Both the position numbers and the translations under genes were made by a program. DNA of 64,000 nt from Garcia nutans (taxonomy: Eukaryota; Streptophyta; Magnoliopsida; Malpighiales; Euphorbiaceae): positions 39,742,001 through 39,806,000 of the forward strand of contig CANTUV010000035.1 of assembly GCA_947685225.1 (NCBI GenBank), read 5' to 3'. Under the pieces are notes generated by a model, which was not told the origin of the DNA, did not search any database, and worked only from the letters and a program-made list of their open reading frames with translations. The stretch's first letter is position 1, and each line of letters begins with the position of its first letter. Below, one piece after another: positions 33,421 to 44,614 of the stretch.

Positions 33421-35857
33421 TGTAATATCCCTATGCATGCCCTAGAAGTTTTGTATGTTGTTGTTGTTGTTGTTGGTTTAAATTGAGAAAAGAAAAGTAT
33501 ATGTATATGTGTTTTGGGAAGAAATAGGGTTTAGAGACAAGTTTATATGTTGTGTATATGATGATATATATAACATATACATTGGTCAAAAGGGTTGGTC
33601 AATGCAAGAGGAGATTTTTTTTAGGGCATGTGAAATTACCAAAGTGGGCAAGAAATTATAAAGGGAATTAAGATGTGTATGAGGGTATTATAGTAATTTT
33701 CTTTTGGATGGGTATTTAATGAGTGTTTGACTTTGTGATTTCTTCATCATCTTCTCTTCTTCTTCTTGATGTTGGCCGGCTCACCAAAGGCAAAGGAAAA
33801 CAAGAGAGCAAAGGAAGATTTTGATGTTCTTAGCTCAAAGGTTGAAGGAGATTTCAAGTAAACAAGTTGGAATTTCAAGAAATTTCATTATTTGGTAAGT
33901 ATTCTTTTGTTTTCTTTATTTATTTTGAAGTGGTGTTAAAGTGAATTAGAGTTTGTTGATTTTGTGATTTGGTGTGTTTGAGATGTGTTTGTGTTGTGTT
34001 TTCAAGTGTTGAATTGGTTTTAAGTTAAGAGTTTAAATAGGTATTGTTGTTGGAAGTGGTGGATGTTGAGTTTGAAAGATGGAAAAGGATGAGGATTTTA
34101 GGGTTTGTGTTTAATGTAATATTAATGTTTTGTGAGGTGATTATTATGATAAACATGTAGAATTTGTGTTTAGAACATTGATTCCATTCATTTGAAACAT
34201 GTTATGTGGTGTTTGATGAGTTTGAGTGCAATTTGGAGGAGAGTTGTGCATATTAGGGTTTGTGTTTTGGAAGACATGGCCAAAAGCAATGTGTGACACG
34301 GCCAAGCCAAGGGATTTTGGGAGTGTTGGATTAGTTTTTGGGTGACATGGCCGTGTTCCCAAGCCGTGTTAGCTACTGTGAGTTTTGGTTTAAGAGACAC
34401 GGCCACAAGCTTGGCCGTGTCCCTTGCCCGTGTTGCTTACTGTCCAATTGGGTTGAGTGACACGGCCACAAGCTTGGCCGTGTCCCTCAAGTGGCTGCCC
34501 GTGTCCCTCAATTGTGTGGGTTGGGGTTTTTAATCTTTGTTCTAATTACATTGTTTTGGTTCTCCAAGGGTAGGTTGGTCCCTAAACCTAACCCTAAACA
34601 CTTTAAACACACTTAAATCAATGAATGATATAATCAAATGCATGTGTAAGGTCCTAAAACTATGAATCATATCAATTGTTCTTTGCCCTAATTGCATTGT
34701 TGAGATTGAACAATGTTATGTTATGCATTATGAATGGTAATGTGTTTCATGAGTAATATACATTGAAATTTAAGATGTATATCAAAGATGCAATGATAAT
34801 TCAAATAAGACATGATATGAGACAATGCCATTGTGTTTTGCTATGATGATGCAATTGAAAGAAATAAGGCATGTTTGCCTAAATGTTGTTGAGAATTGAG
34901 AATGAAAATGATAATTGAATAATAAATGAATTGTGTGGCTAATGTGTTATTCCATTTTCAGAGTTGGTTGTTGGTGGCATGCCTAATAAGTGTAACAATC
35001 TCTTGAAGTTAGGTTGGATTGAATCCTTGAAGCCTAATTGAGATGTTACCACCCTTGAAGCTAGGTTGGGTTAGTTCTTGAAGCCAAGTTGGGTAGAAGC
35101 TTAGCATGCTTTGCTCCCCTTGAAGCTTGGTTGAACTTAATCCTTGAAGCCTAGTTGGGTATATGATATTGATAAATGTGATAACGAAACCAAAGCATTA
35201 ACTCTGAAAATTGAATGGCATATTAGTGTGTCTTGGGCCCATGCTTGTCTTTGTTTAGTGTTGATTATGAATGGTTAAATGAATACTAATGAGGTATATG
35301 AAAAGATATTGAAATGTGATATGTAATGTGAAAGTATGTTGTTAGTTTTGCATATATGATGTTGCATGTATAATATGGGTTGAGAAATGACATTGCATTG
35401 CACTAAGTCATATCATTAGCATGATTATCTTACTAAGCCGTTGGCTTAGCGCGATAGTGTTTAATCGCGCAGGTAATAAAGTTGATAGAGTTGAACCCGA
35501 GAGTTCATCAAGACCAAGTGAGAGTAGACCTTGAAGAATCCATTTTGGGAGCTTAAAGATCAGAGCAGACTTGCCAATCATGTATACTTCTTTATATTTT
35601 GTAAAAAAATGTTTAATATGTAAATATGTACATATTTTATAACTTCCGCTGTGTAATATTTAAATGTATATATATAACTAATATGTTTTGTTTTATAAGT
35701 AAATGATATACTTTTCTATAATGTATAATGATAAGGGTATTGTATCAAGTTTAAAGTGTTTTGAATGTTAAGAAAACCGTAGCATCCCTATGTTTGGTGC
35801 ACTTATGCTACATTGTTATGGTTGTAGTGTGTGTGCGTTGGATATGGGGGTGTTACA
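33421..35857 (+). repeat. Tekay-like 3' LTR
   Basis: It matches the 5' LTR throughout, with a shorter TTG run and a shorter TA run. It ends GGGTGTTACA and is followed by TGACA. Confidence 0.95.
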
Positions 35858-36497
35858 TGACAAGTTCATCAACACTCTAGAGCCCTGATCCAGTGAACCA
35901 AAACCCAATCTAGTAAATCTAAAATCCTAATTCCTAACTCAGTAACCTCAATCCAGTAACCGTGAGTCCTAAACCCTAAATGTCTTAAGGTTCCAAAACC
36001 CTAATTTCATGATGTTAACCCTAAACCCTAATTTGATTAACAAAAAACCTTACTACTCTCTTAAAATTATAAAACCCTAATCAATTTCATTTTTTCAAAA
36101 ACCATCGCGGTAGCCTAAATAATAATAATAATAATTCCAAAATTTCAAAACCCTAAATGTTAATTAAAGAACCCTAAATTGAGACATAAACCTAAATTTG
36201 TATCTTTATTCGCTTTATTTAATTTTAGATTTGATTATGTAGTTTATTATATATTTTGATGGTTGATTTATTTAATTTCAATGCTTCATTTATTTAATTT
36301 ATCATGGATGGATATTTTCATTATTATTATGATTATTATTTGTTTGTTTTGGTATTAAAATAGTAAGAGGTATGTTTCCACTTTTTGGGTACCTCATTAA
36401 TTAATTTTCATGTAATTTAAATTGCTTTTCTATTTTAGACTAATGTAAAGGACATGTTTCCACCTTTCGATGGACGTCCTATTTAGTTTAGACATGG
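35858..36497 (+). repeat. Element C LTR, second part
   Basis: It resumes with the TGACA duplication and continues the telobox-like region (CCTAAACCCTAAATG...), then two stem-loops (36367-36395 with stem GAGGTA/TACCTC; 36450-36480 with GGAC/GTCC). It stops at GACATGG, where element D begins. The third stem-loop and the LTR end are missing. Confidence 0.85.
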
Positions 36498-36980
36498 TGT
36501 AGACTCCTAATTTTTGACCAAGTCCAGTCCGTTATTCTTTATAGTCCAAAATAATTTTTGTGGTATTTTAATATTTATTTTAGTTAAAAATGGTGAATCG
36601 AATAAAAATAAAATAAAAAATAAAAAATAATAATAATAAACAAATAAATAAAAATAAAAATAAAAAAAATCGGCGACGGAAAAAATCGTCGCTGAAAGCT
36701 TGGATGAAATGGCCAAAGCCATTTCACCCGCAGAATTTTCATGTAGGTGTAATGGCCCACAACCTGCTAGCGCGCGCCAGCGGCAATTTTCGCTCTCCAG
36801 TCCTCGTAGCCAGCCACAACAGTTTTTTTGCCAGCAAAATATTTTCGCAACAATTTTTTTTCGCCATCAAAATTTTTCTGACGCAATTTTTTCTGGAATC
36901 AAATTCTATTTGGTTTCGGTTTCCTTTTCTTGATTAATGTTAGTTTTCGTAAACAAGTTGAATTAATCATCAAAATTTTC

Positions 36981-36988
36981 TATAAATA
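36981..36988 (+). promoter_or_regulatory. TATA box, element D LTR
   Basis: TATAAATA at the conserved place. Confidence 0.7.
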
Positions 36989-38191
36989 AGACTAAAAAAC
37001 AACACAGAAAAGGGAGAACAACTGAAGAACTTTGGAGGAGGACAAGGACAGAGGAATCGGACTTTAGACTGGAATTTTGAATTCGAAATTTACAAATCGA
37101 TTGAACTTTTAAAAGAGGAAGCAATCAAATCCATCAAAGGCAGCCATCTTGCCTTTGTGCTTGCTCATCCAAGAAGTAATTTTTGGTGGAACCAACAAAC
37201 GAATGTATGAATATCTAATCTCTTTTTTCTTTACAGTACCTTGAATCATTAAATTGTTTCTTTTGATTTTAAAAACCTTAGAACCCTAATTTACTTTTTC
37301 TAAAGCTTAGAACCTTAATTTGTTTCCTTGTTTTCCAAAAACCTCAAAATTGATTTTTTGTTTCTTCTAAAACCTAAGAGCCCTAATCTATTTCTTTAAA
37401 ATCTTAAAACCCTAATCTACTTTCCAACTTTTCAAAACTTTAAATCATTTTATTAATTTCCAAAAACCCTAATCTGCTTTCCAATTTTCCAAAACCTTAA
37501 AACACCAAATTGATCATTTTATTTCCAAAAACCCTAAAAAATTATTTTCTGTTTCCAAAAAACCTTAAATCGTCTTGCCAAATTCCAAAAACTTTATAAG
37601 CTCTAAATTATTTTTTGTTTCCAAAATCAAGACAGTAAACCCTAAACTAGTAAACCTAGTTCTCTTAAACCCTAATTCCCCTAAAACCGTAAACCCTAAG
37701 TTTCCTAAACCCTAATCCTTAAAACCTTATAAACCTAAATATTAAAATTCAGCACAGTAAGCCTAAAAACAGCAATCAGTAGCTAATAATCATAAATCTA
37801 ATGTTTTAATATTCTAAAACCCTAGTTTAATTCATGAAACCTTAATCCATTTTAATTTTCTTAAACCATTATAGTAGTTAAGAATTATAAAACTTAATAT
37901 GCTAAAATTCCAAAAACCTAAACATTAAATAAAGAATCTTCAATAGAAACAGTAACCTTAATTTGTATCTTTACTTGCTTTATTTATTTTTAGATTTGAT
38001 TGCATAGTTCATTATATGCTTTGATTTATTTTATATGCTTTAATTTATTTAAGTTCAATGCTTGGTTTATTTAAATTATCATAGATGAATGTTTATATTT
38101 TGATTGATGTTTGATATGATTGATGAATAATTTATTTATGATGAATGGTTATTTACCTTTATCAACTTATTTTGATTTCCAAATGATGTAA

Positions 38192-38361
38192 GAGGTATGT
38201 CTCCACTTTGTGGGTATCTCGTTAATTAAGTTCTATGTAATTTAAATTGCTTTTATATTTTAAGACCAATGTAAAGGACATGTTTCTACCTTTCGGTGGG
38301 TGTCCTATTAGTTTAGACATGGATGATGTGAGGACATGTTTCCATCCGAGGATGGGTGTCC
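38192..38361 (+). promoter_or_regulatory. Triple stem-loop block, element D LTR
   Basis: 38192-38220: GAGGTA/TATCTC with inner CCAC/GTGG. 38276-38305: GGACA/TGTCC with inner CTACC/GGTGG (a T-G wobble keeps pairing). 38332-38361: GGACA/TGTCC with inner CCATCC/GGATGG. All three have a 5-base 5' bulge (TGTTT or TGTCT) and one unpaired G on the 3' side. Confidence 0.75.
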
Positions 38362-38749
38362 ATTTATTTGTTTTGCTTGGTCATTACTTTGATTTTAATA
38401 TAACAATGCTTTATTTCAATTATTATGTTAATATGGATAATATTGTTATATTTAAGGATTTTATAATATTAAGACCTATAATGAGGCCAGTTCCAATGAA
38501 CCGGGCATTGTGGGGGTGCTGGGCCATTTCTCACCTTCCCCACACGTACCCAACTTTCCGAACCCATTAGGGGGTTGGGGCTTCCTTAGGAATCGAGTCA
38601 TCCACCCCTTTCTTTTTCCCGGCCCGTCTAGGTGGCGACTCCATTTTCTCTGGACTTAGGTCCGTGTTCTCTAAGGCCCCGAGCCTAAATAGTGCTAAAG
38701 TTGCAAGAACCATTCCACCGGGAGTAGGAGCGAAAATCCCCGCTCACAG

Positions 38750-38767
38750 TGGCAACTCCACTGGGGA
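38750..38767 (+). other. Primer binding site, element D
   Basis: TGGCAACTCCACTGGGGA one base after the LTR end. It differs from E by one base and equals F. Confidence 0.75.
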
Positions 38768-38924
38768 TAAGAGAAGTTGATTCTGTTGGTCTTTATATTA
38801 TTCTATTCTTTCTTATAATGATATTATCCATTACATCATATTAGATTGTATCGTGTGTGTGAGTTAGGATACCTCTGTTACCCATGTTGTGTTATGTAAG
38901 GGATACCATACTTTCACTCAAGGT

Positions 38925-39086
38925 ATGGAGATCGAGCATGGCATAACCACTCATAGCCTCGTACCTTTTGGTATATACTTGCTATGGGAACCTAAGCCTT
39001 TTAACCCAAAGACTAAAGCTCATGTAATTGGCCTAGTTACTTTCCTTAGGTTTTACCCCAAATGCATGTTGCTTGACTATGGTTAA
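38925..39086 (+). CDS. Conserved leader ORF, element D copy (53 aa)
   Basis: MEIEHGITTHSLVPFG start, LLWEPKPFNPKT core, LRFYPKC tail, ending DYG. It is intact, about 175 bp after the priming site and 810 bp before gag. The E copy (43611) is the same length with four residues changed; A and F are three residues shorter through a shift near the end. No known domain or signal peptide is evident. Coding is possible but unproven, because neighbouring non-coding leader is also well conserved. Confidence 0.45.
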   Translation: MEIEHGITTHSLVPFGIYLLWEPKPFNPKTKAHVIGLVTFLRFYPKCMLLDYG

Positions 39087-39897
39087 TTTATCTTGGCTTA
39101 AATCATGGCTTATTTGTTTTGTTCTTTTTCTAATATGACCTAAATACATTGTGAGCTCAAAATAAATTTTTCCTTAAAATCTAAAAGACCAAAACTATTT
39201 TCAAAACTTTTCAAAATGGCCTTTGGATATTAAACTTTTCCATAAACAAATCAAAAATTCTTTTTCTTATTACCCAAATACTAAGCCCAAAATCCATTTT
39301 TTCTAAAATCTTTTTACAATGGGCTTAGAAATAAAATTATTTTTATCCAGCCTTTTCTTACAAAGAACTTGCAAATTATTTAGGTCAATTACGAAATACC
39401 AAAAATCAATTGTGAGCCTAGTTTATACTAAGAAAAATTAATCATGGGCTTGTTTTTGTCATGAATAATTAGTTACCCTTTCAAGTGAGAAATCTATTTG
39501 TAATAAACCTCTTAATTTAGCTTTAATCCAATATAGCATAAAAGCTACTTTAGTTGGATAAATGGATTAAAACCTAATTAATGGGAATTATCATGAACTA
39601 ATTTCCATTTTTGAAAATATAACTATTGGCTGAAACGTCCGAGGGAATTATTCGAAAAGAAGATGCCCCATGTTGGTATTTTGTTAACCATATTACCTAG
39701 GAAAAGAGACTCGCCATTCGTGTATGGATGTTATAAGGTTGGAAGGAACGTCCTATTTGTCCTTGTTTGTTAATTGTTCATGCATACATGCATACATACA
39801 TACATTGGCATCGCATATCCTTGATCCTCTCTGGCTCAAAGACCTAGAGTATGACAATTCGAAAGCATGCAACGACACCACCTACAACATTTCAAGG
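39087..39897 (+). other. Element D leader, second part
   Basis: AT-rich leader aligned with A, E and F; CATACATACATACATT repeat near 39783. A frame open from 39724 runs into the mini-gag, but its upstream part is not conserved as protein in F. Confidence 0.6.
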
Positions 39898-40691
39898 ATG
39901 GATGCAAACCAGCTAAGGGACATAGTTGATGAAGTTGTCAAAGCTAGGATGGCCAAACTACAAGACCAATTGTTTGAAATTACGAAGACCCATTTGATTG
40001 AAATTCTAGAGTTCATCAACAATGCTAATAAGGCATCTCCCATTGTCATAAGAAAGAGGGGAAAGGCAGCATCAATGGAGAACATGTCTACTGATAGAGA
40101 TCGAATGAAAAATGAGAGATCAATCCCTATTCTACAATACCAAACGAACCATGTGCTATCTAAGTGGAGCAATAAGAGCGGCTATCACCCTAGTGGGCAA
40201 AGTCAAAGGGAAAGTGGAGGTGTTGAGAAAGATGCAACAACTAAGCCAACAAAAAAGAGTAAATTTTTAGACTTAAGGGAGCCTTTGTCAAAGATGTTAG
40301 AAAATCTAATGAAAATGGATTTGCTATAACCATTGGCACCTTAGCCTCTACTTAAGCCTGTACCACCAAATTTTGATGCCAAGGTCTTCTGTCAATTCCA
40401 TCAAATGCAAGGGTATGAGACAGATAAATGTGTTCAATTAAGGCACAAAATCCAAGATTGATTGACAGTGGAAAGCTACTTGAGCCTGATAAGCCCAACA
40501 TTAAGAATAATCCTCTGCCTAAATTTGGAAGGGCATCATCGCTTACAACCTTCATGAAGAGTTTGATCTTGTCAACATGTCATGATATGGATAGAGAAGC
40601 TGCTAAAGATGATATGCTACTAAGCAAGCTTGGACTAACTGTGGATGATGAAGCAATGATCCTTGATGATGGAAAAAATCCTTGCCCTTGA
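39898..40691 (+). pseudogene. Capsid-less mini-Gag of element D, broken
   Basis: ATG at 39898 starts MDANQLRDIVDEVVKARM, the N-terminal helix, then a basic linker (IRKRGKAASMENMSTD) and a lysine-rich segment. The conserved LREPLSKMLENLMKMDLL leads to a CHHC knuckle region (CQFHQMQGYETDKC) and KLLEPDKPNIKNNPLPKFG. The capsid domain present in A, B and E is absent. Breaks: TAA at 40327-40329, a second stop about five codons later, and a 1-nt deletion near 40457. Copy F has the same domain plan, so this is a subfamily design rather than a deletion unique to D. It may have kept RNA binding and self-association without making particles. Confidence 0.75.
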
Positions 40692-41299
40692 GATGTCTAA
40701 ATAAATGAAGTATCTTCGACTCCAACTCAACGAACTTTCCTTAGCTTGAATATTGCTTTTCAATATTGCTTTCTTTAATATTTAATTGGAACAATCTTGT
40801 TTTTCAAATTTAAATTTGTTTGAATTAATTACTTTCATCAAAATTTTGTTGGTCTTTGTTTATTTTGGTGCTCAACCGATGAGGAATCTAGCTTGATGTT
40901 TATAAATTAATGTGTCCAGGCATCATGACTTGAATGACTTTACTAGATAAGGGAATTGCTCTATAGCATTGAGTTGTGTATGCTTACTTAGAAAGGGCTC
41001 CTGCATAATTAGCTTTGTCTAGGTCCTAATCAGTCTTAGAACATGCTTTGACAAACTTTTGAGGAAAAATTGAAACTCTGCTTATTTAAAGGAGAGATGA
41101 TCTAGGCATTGTTTGATGAGCCAACAACTAGTATGCACCCTATTAAATATCAATCCCAAGTTGTCTCTTTGAACTTTCATAAAATTTTAGCTTGCTTTTC
41201 ATTGGCATATAACCCAACAACCTACCCTAAGCTATTGTGATACTTTTGACAAGTCTTATGATCACTAAGATGAAGAGGAAAGAAGATCAAAGAAAGCAA

Positions 41300-41450
41300 T
41301 GATTAGTCAAGATCATGAGGATAGTTGAAGTTCTCAAGACCATGAAGATAGTTGAAGTTCTCAAGACTATAATGGTAGTTGATGTTTTCAAGACCATAAG
41401 GGTAGTTGAAGTTTTCAAGACCATAAGGGTAGTTGAAGTTCACTTAATAT
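41300..41450 (+). repeat. 27-bp minisatellite in element D
   Basis: About five units of AAGACCATAAGGGTAGTTG plus AAGTTTTC (27 bp). The period is a multiple of three, so an 85-codon frame (41315-41572) translates as a ninefold VVEVFKTIR-like repeat. A has only two units here. I read it as a recent expansion rather than a gene. Confidence 0.8.
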
Positions 41451-41579
41451 CTCCAATATATCAAGACAACATCAGAGTAACAAATGATTTATCCCTATTA
41501 AAGAAGATTTATGTTACTCCACTCATCCATTATTGGAAGCCCAAGTTAGTACAAATAAGACAACTCTTTTAGAGCTAGA

Positions 41580-41672
41580 ACAAAAAAAATAAAAGAAAGA
41601 AGAAAAAAAAGAAAGAAAAGAAAAGAAAAAAAGAAACAAAAAAAGAAAAAAAGAAAAAGAAAGAAAAAAAAA
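41580..41672 (+). repeat. Purine (A/G) tract, element D
   Basis: A and G only apart from a few bases. Same relative place as in A. Confidence 0.85.
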
Positions 41673-42799
41673 TATAAAACCCAAAATGGTTCAGAAAGCC
41701 AACTGAGTTTTCTTTTACCTAAAGCAGTAAAAGGCTTCCATTTGGTTTATAAGGATATTTTGACTTGAATTGGTCCAACCAAAGATTCAATCAAAATTGG
41801 AGAAAAAAGAAGGAAGACCATCCAGTTCTTGAAAGTTTTGTATTTGATAGTCTTACAAGGAAGAAGGACACAATGATAAAATGCTCAAAGAAAGGGAAGA
41901 GTAAGAAAAATAAAAAGAAAGAAAAGGGATGAATTTGGGTACCAAACTTTATGCAAGGGCAAAGACTGTTCCAATTGAGATCTAGATTAATGCCAAGAAG
42001 ATAGAAAGAATTTAGAGTCTAGCAAGATTACTCCCAGCTGCTTAAAGTTCAAACAAGAAAATTTGTAGTGTGAAGGTTTGTCCATTGTGTCACACCAGCT
42101 CCAATCTCAAAATGGCCTTCATTTAAACCTGTGTCCCTTATAGACCACATTTCAAGCCTATTAAAGACCTGTCGATCTCTCTTGGTAGGTAGAGTCTATA
42201 GTGGAGATAGTTTGGATGAGCATGCATATGAGATAGACAATATTTAAACTCAAATGAGACCTTTGGCCAAGTAATGTGTATGTACCTATCTGCAACAATT
42301 CTTACTTAAATAGAAATGATTCCCGAATTTAGTTCTGTAACTAGGGTTTTCATGTTATAGATATGTTAATTTGGAAAAACCAAGTCTTGAGGTACATTGA
42401 CATCGATTTGGCAAAGCCAACATTTGATTTCAAAATCAAAATTAAAAAAAAAAGTTTTGTCATACAAGGCCTTAAAGTTAAGGGAAGCATGTTGAACCTC
42501 GAAAGGACACATTGGGCAAAGGAAATGATTAAGGTCATACAGAATCATAATTTGAAATGGATGTGTCTCTGTTGTTTGGGACCTACATTATTCATATTTT
42601 CAACATCTTGAAGATAAAAGCCATAAATATGAAGCATCCTGTCATTCCGAAGCAAGGACTGAACAAGCATCTCAAAGGAGTCAATGAGAACACTTCTGCT
42701 GATCACCTCGGTCTGTGAGTCCATGGAATGACTGTAAGTATCATTCATGCATATAATGCATACATGAGTATATCACATCACACTTTCTTGTCTTGTATG

Positions 42800-43434
42800 G
42801 ATGTTTAATATCTTTGATGAATGATTTATTTATGATGAATGGTTATTTACTTTTATCGATTTATTTGGATTTTCAAATGTTGTAACATACCTCTTAGTTA
42901 AATATCATGTAATTAATATCATGTAATTTAAATTACTTTTCTATTTTAGAACCAATGTAAAGGACATGTTTCTACCTTTCAGTGGGTGCCCTATTTGGGC
43001 ATGGATTATGTAAGGGCATGTTTCCATCTTCGGATGGGTGTCCATTTATTTTTTTTGCTTGGACATTGTTTTGATTTTTAATATATCGATGCTTTATTTT
43101 AATTATTGTATGTACTATGGATAATATTATTATATTTAAGAATTTTATAATATTAATACCTGTAAAGGAGGTCGGTTCCAATGAACTGGGCGTTGTGGGG
43201 GTGCTGGGCCATTTCTCGCATTCCCCACGCATACCCAACATTTCGAACCCATTAGGGGGTTGGGGATTCCTTAGGAATCGAGTCATCCGCCCCTTTCTTT
43301 TTCCCGGACTGTCCGGGTGGTGACTCCATTTTCTCTGGACTTAGGTCCGTATTCTCTAAGGCCCTGACCCTAAACAGTGCCGAAAGTCGCAAGAATTATT
43401 CCACCAGGAGTAGGGGCGAAAATCCCCGCTCACA
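42800..43434 (+). repeat. Element E 5' LTR, last 635 bp
   Basis: It begins mid-LTR at ATGTTTAATATC and ends CCGCTCACA. The first stem-loop is disrupted. The second (42962-42990) and third (43014-43043) remain. It contains the GATTCCTTAGGAATC palindrome and a TGGTGACTCCA priming-site-like copy. Confidence 0.85.
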
Positions 43435-43435
43435 G

Positions 43436-43453
43436 TGGCGACTCCACTGGGGA
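43436..43453 (+). other. Primer binding site, element E
   Basis: TGGCGACTCCACTGGGGA, one base after the LTR end. Confidence 0.75.
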
Positions 43454-43610
43454 TAAGAGAAGTTGATTCCGTTGGTCTTTATATTATTGTATTCTTTCTT
43501 ATAATGATATTATCCATTGCATTATATTAGATTGCATTGTGTGCGTGAGTCAGGATGCCCGTGTTACCCATGTTGTGTTATGTAAAGGATATCATACTTT
43601 CACTCAAGGT

Positions 43611-43772
43611 ATGGAGATCGAGCATGGCATAACCACTCATAGCCTCGTACCATTTGGTATATACTTGCTATGGGAACCTAAACCTTTTTACCCAAAGACT
43701 AAAGCTCATTTAATTGGCCTGGTTACTTTCCTTAGGTTTTACCCCAAATGCATGTTGTTTGACTATGGTTAA
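43611..43772 (+). CDS. Conserved leader ORF, element E copy (53 aa)
   Basis: The same length and start as D (MEIEHGITTHSLVPFG). Changes from D include Asn to Tyr, Val to Leu and Leu to Phe, plus silent ones. The mix of replacement and silent changes does not show strong protein constraint. The frame is also open upstream of the ATG. Confidence 0.45.
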   Translation: MEIEHGITTHSLVPFGIYLLWEPKPFYPKTKAHLIGLVTFLRFYPKCMLFDYG

Positions 43773-44614
43773 TTTATCTTGGCTTAAATCATGCATTATT
43801 TGGTTTGTTCTTTTTCTAATATAACCTAAGTATATTGTAAGCTCAAAATAAATTTTTCTTTAAAATCCAAAAGACCAAAGCTATTTTCAAAATTTTTCAA
43901 GATGATCTTAGGATATAAGACTTTTTTAAAAATAAATCAAAAATTCTTTTGCTCATGGCCCAAATACTAGGCCCAAAATATGTTTTTTCTAAAATCTTTT
44001 TACAATGGGCTTAGAAACAAAATTATTTTGACCCAACCTTTTCTTACAAAGAGCTTGCAAAATATTTAGGTTAATTATGAAATACCAAAAATCAATTGTG
44101 TGCCTAGTTTATACTAAGAAATAATTAATCATGGGCTTGTTTTTGGCATGAATCATTGGTTACTTTTTCAAGTGAGAAATTTATTTATAATAAACCTCTT
44201 AATTTAGTTTTAATCCAATGTAGCATGAAAGCTACTTTAGATGGATAAATGGATTAAAACCTAATTAATGGGAATTATCATAAATTGATTTCCATTTTTG
44301 AAAATATAACTATTAGTTAAAACGTCTGAGGGAAATATTCGAAAACAAGATACCCCATGCTGGTATTTTGTTAACCATTTACCTAGGAAAAGAGACTCGC
44401 CATTCGTGTGTGGATGTTATAAGGTTGGAAGGAATGTCCTGATTATCTTTCTTCATTGATTGTTTGTGCATACATGCATACATTTGCATCTCATATCATT
44501 AATCCTTTCTGGCTCACAACCCTGGATTACGATAGTTCAAAAGCTTACGACAATCCGACCTACGCCAGAGATGAAGTATCTAGCAACGACTCAATCACTT
44601 GCTCACCAAAAGCA
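43773..44614 (+). other. Element E leader, second part
   Basis: AT-rich, aligned with D and A. The gag frame is open from 44456, but the first well-conserved methionine is at 44615. Confidence 0.6.

Larger units (their letters stand above)
26110..35857 (+). mobile_element. Complete Tekay-like Ty3/gypsy chromovirus (9,748 bp)
   Basis: Two near-identical LTRs (2,452 and 2,437 bp) flank an iMet priming site, one continuous gag-pol frame ending in a chromodomain, and a polypurine tract. Target duplications TGACA lie at 26105-26109 and 35858-35862. Counting by eye I see about 20 substitutions plus TTG and TA repeat-length changes between the LTRs, under 1%, so insertion is recent. The gag-pol frame nevertheless has six premature stops. 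Confidence 0.95.
36498..38748 (+). repeat. Element D 5' LTR (2,251 bp)
   Basis: It starts TGTAGACTCC and ends CCGCTCACA. U3 has the inverted pair GCGACG/CGTCGC near 36670. A TATA box lies at 36981-36988. The telobox-like stretch runs 37260-37940, the stem-loop block 38192-38361, and TGGCGACTCCA at 38633-38643, 117 bp before the true priming site. Left flank CATGG. No matching right flank is found because D is fused to E. Confidence 0.9.
40692..42799 (+). other. Element D post-gag region, ending at a fusion with E
   Basis: It aligns with A 10542-12600 and has no pol motif. It includes an expanded 27-bp repeat (41300-41450) and a purine tract (41580-41672). At about 42798 internal sequence changes without a gap to mid-LTR sequence (ATGTTTAATATCTTTGATG). 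This marks the fusion of D and E. Confidence 0.75.

Noticed and set aside
41315..41572. 85-codon protein with VVEVFKT repeats
   Set aside because: It is a product of a 27-bp minisatellite expansion; copy A has no equivalent frame.
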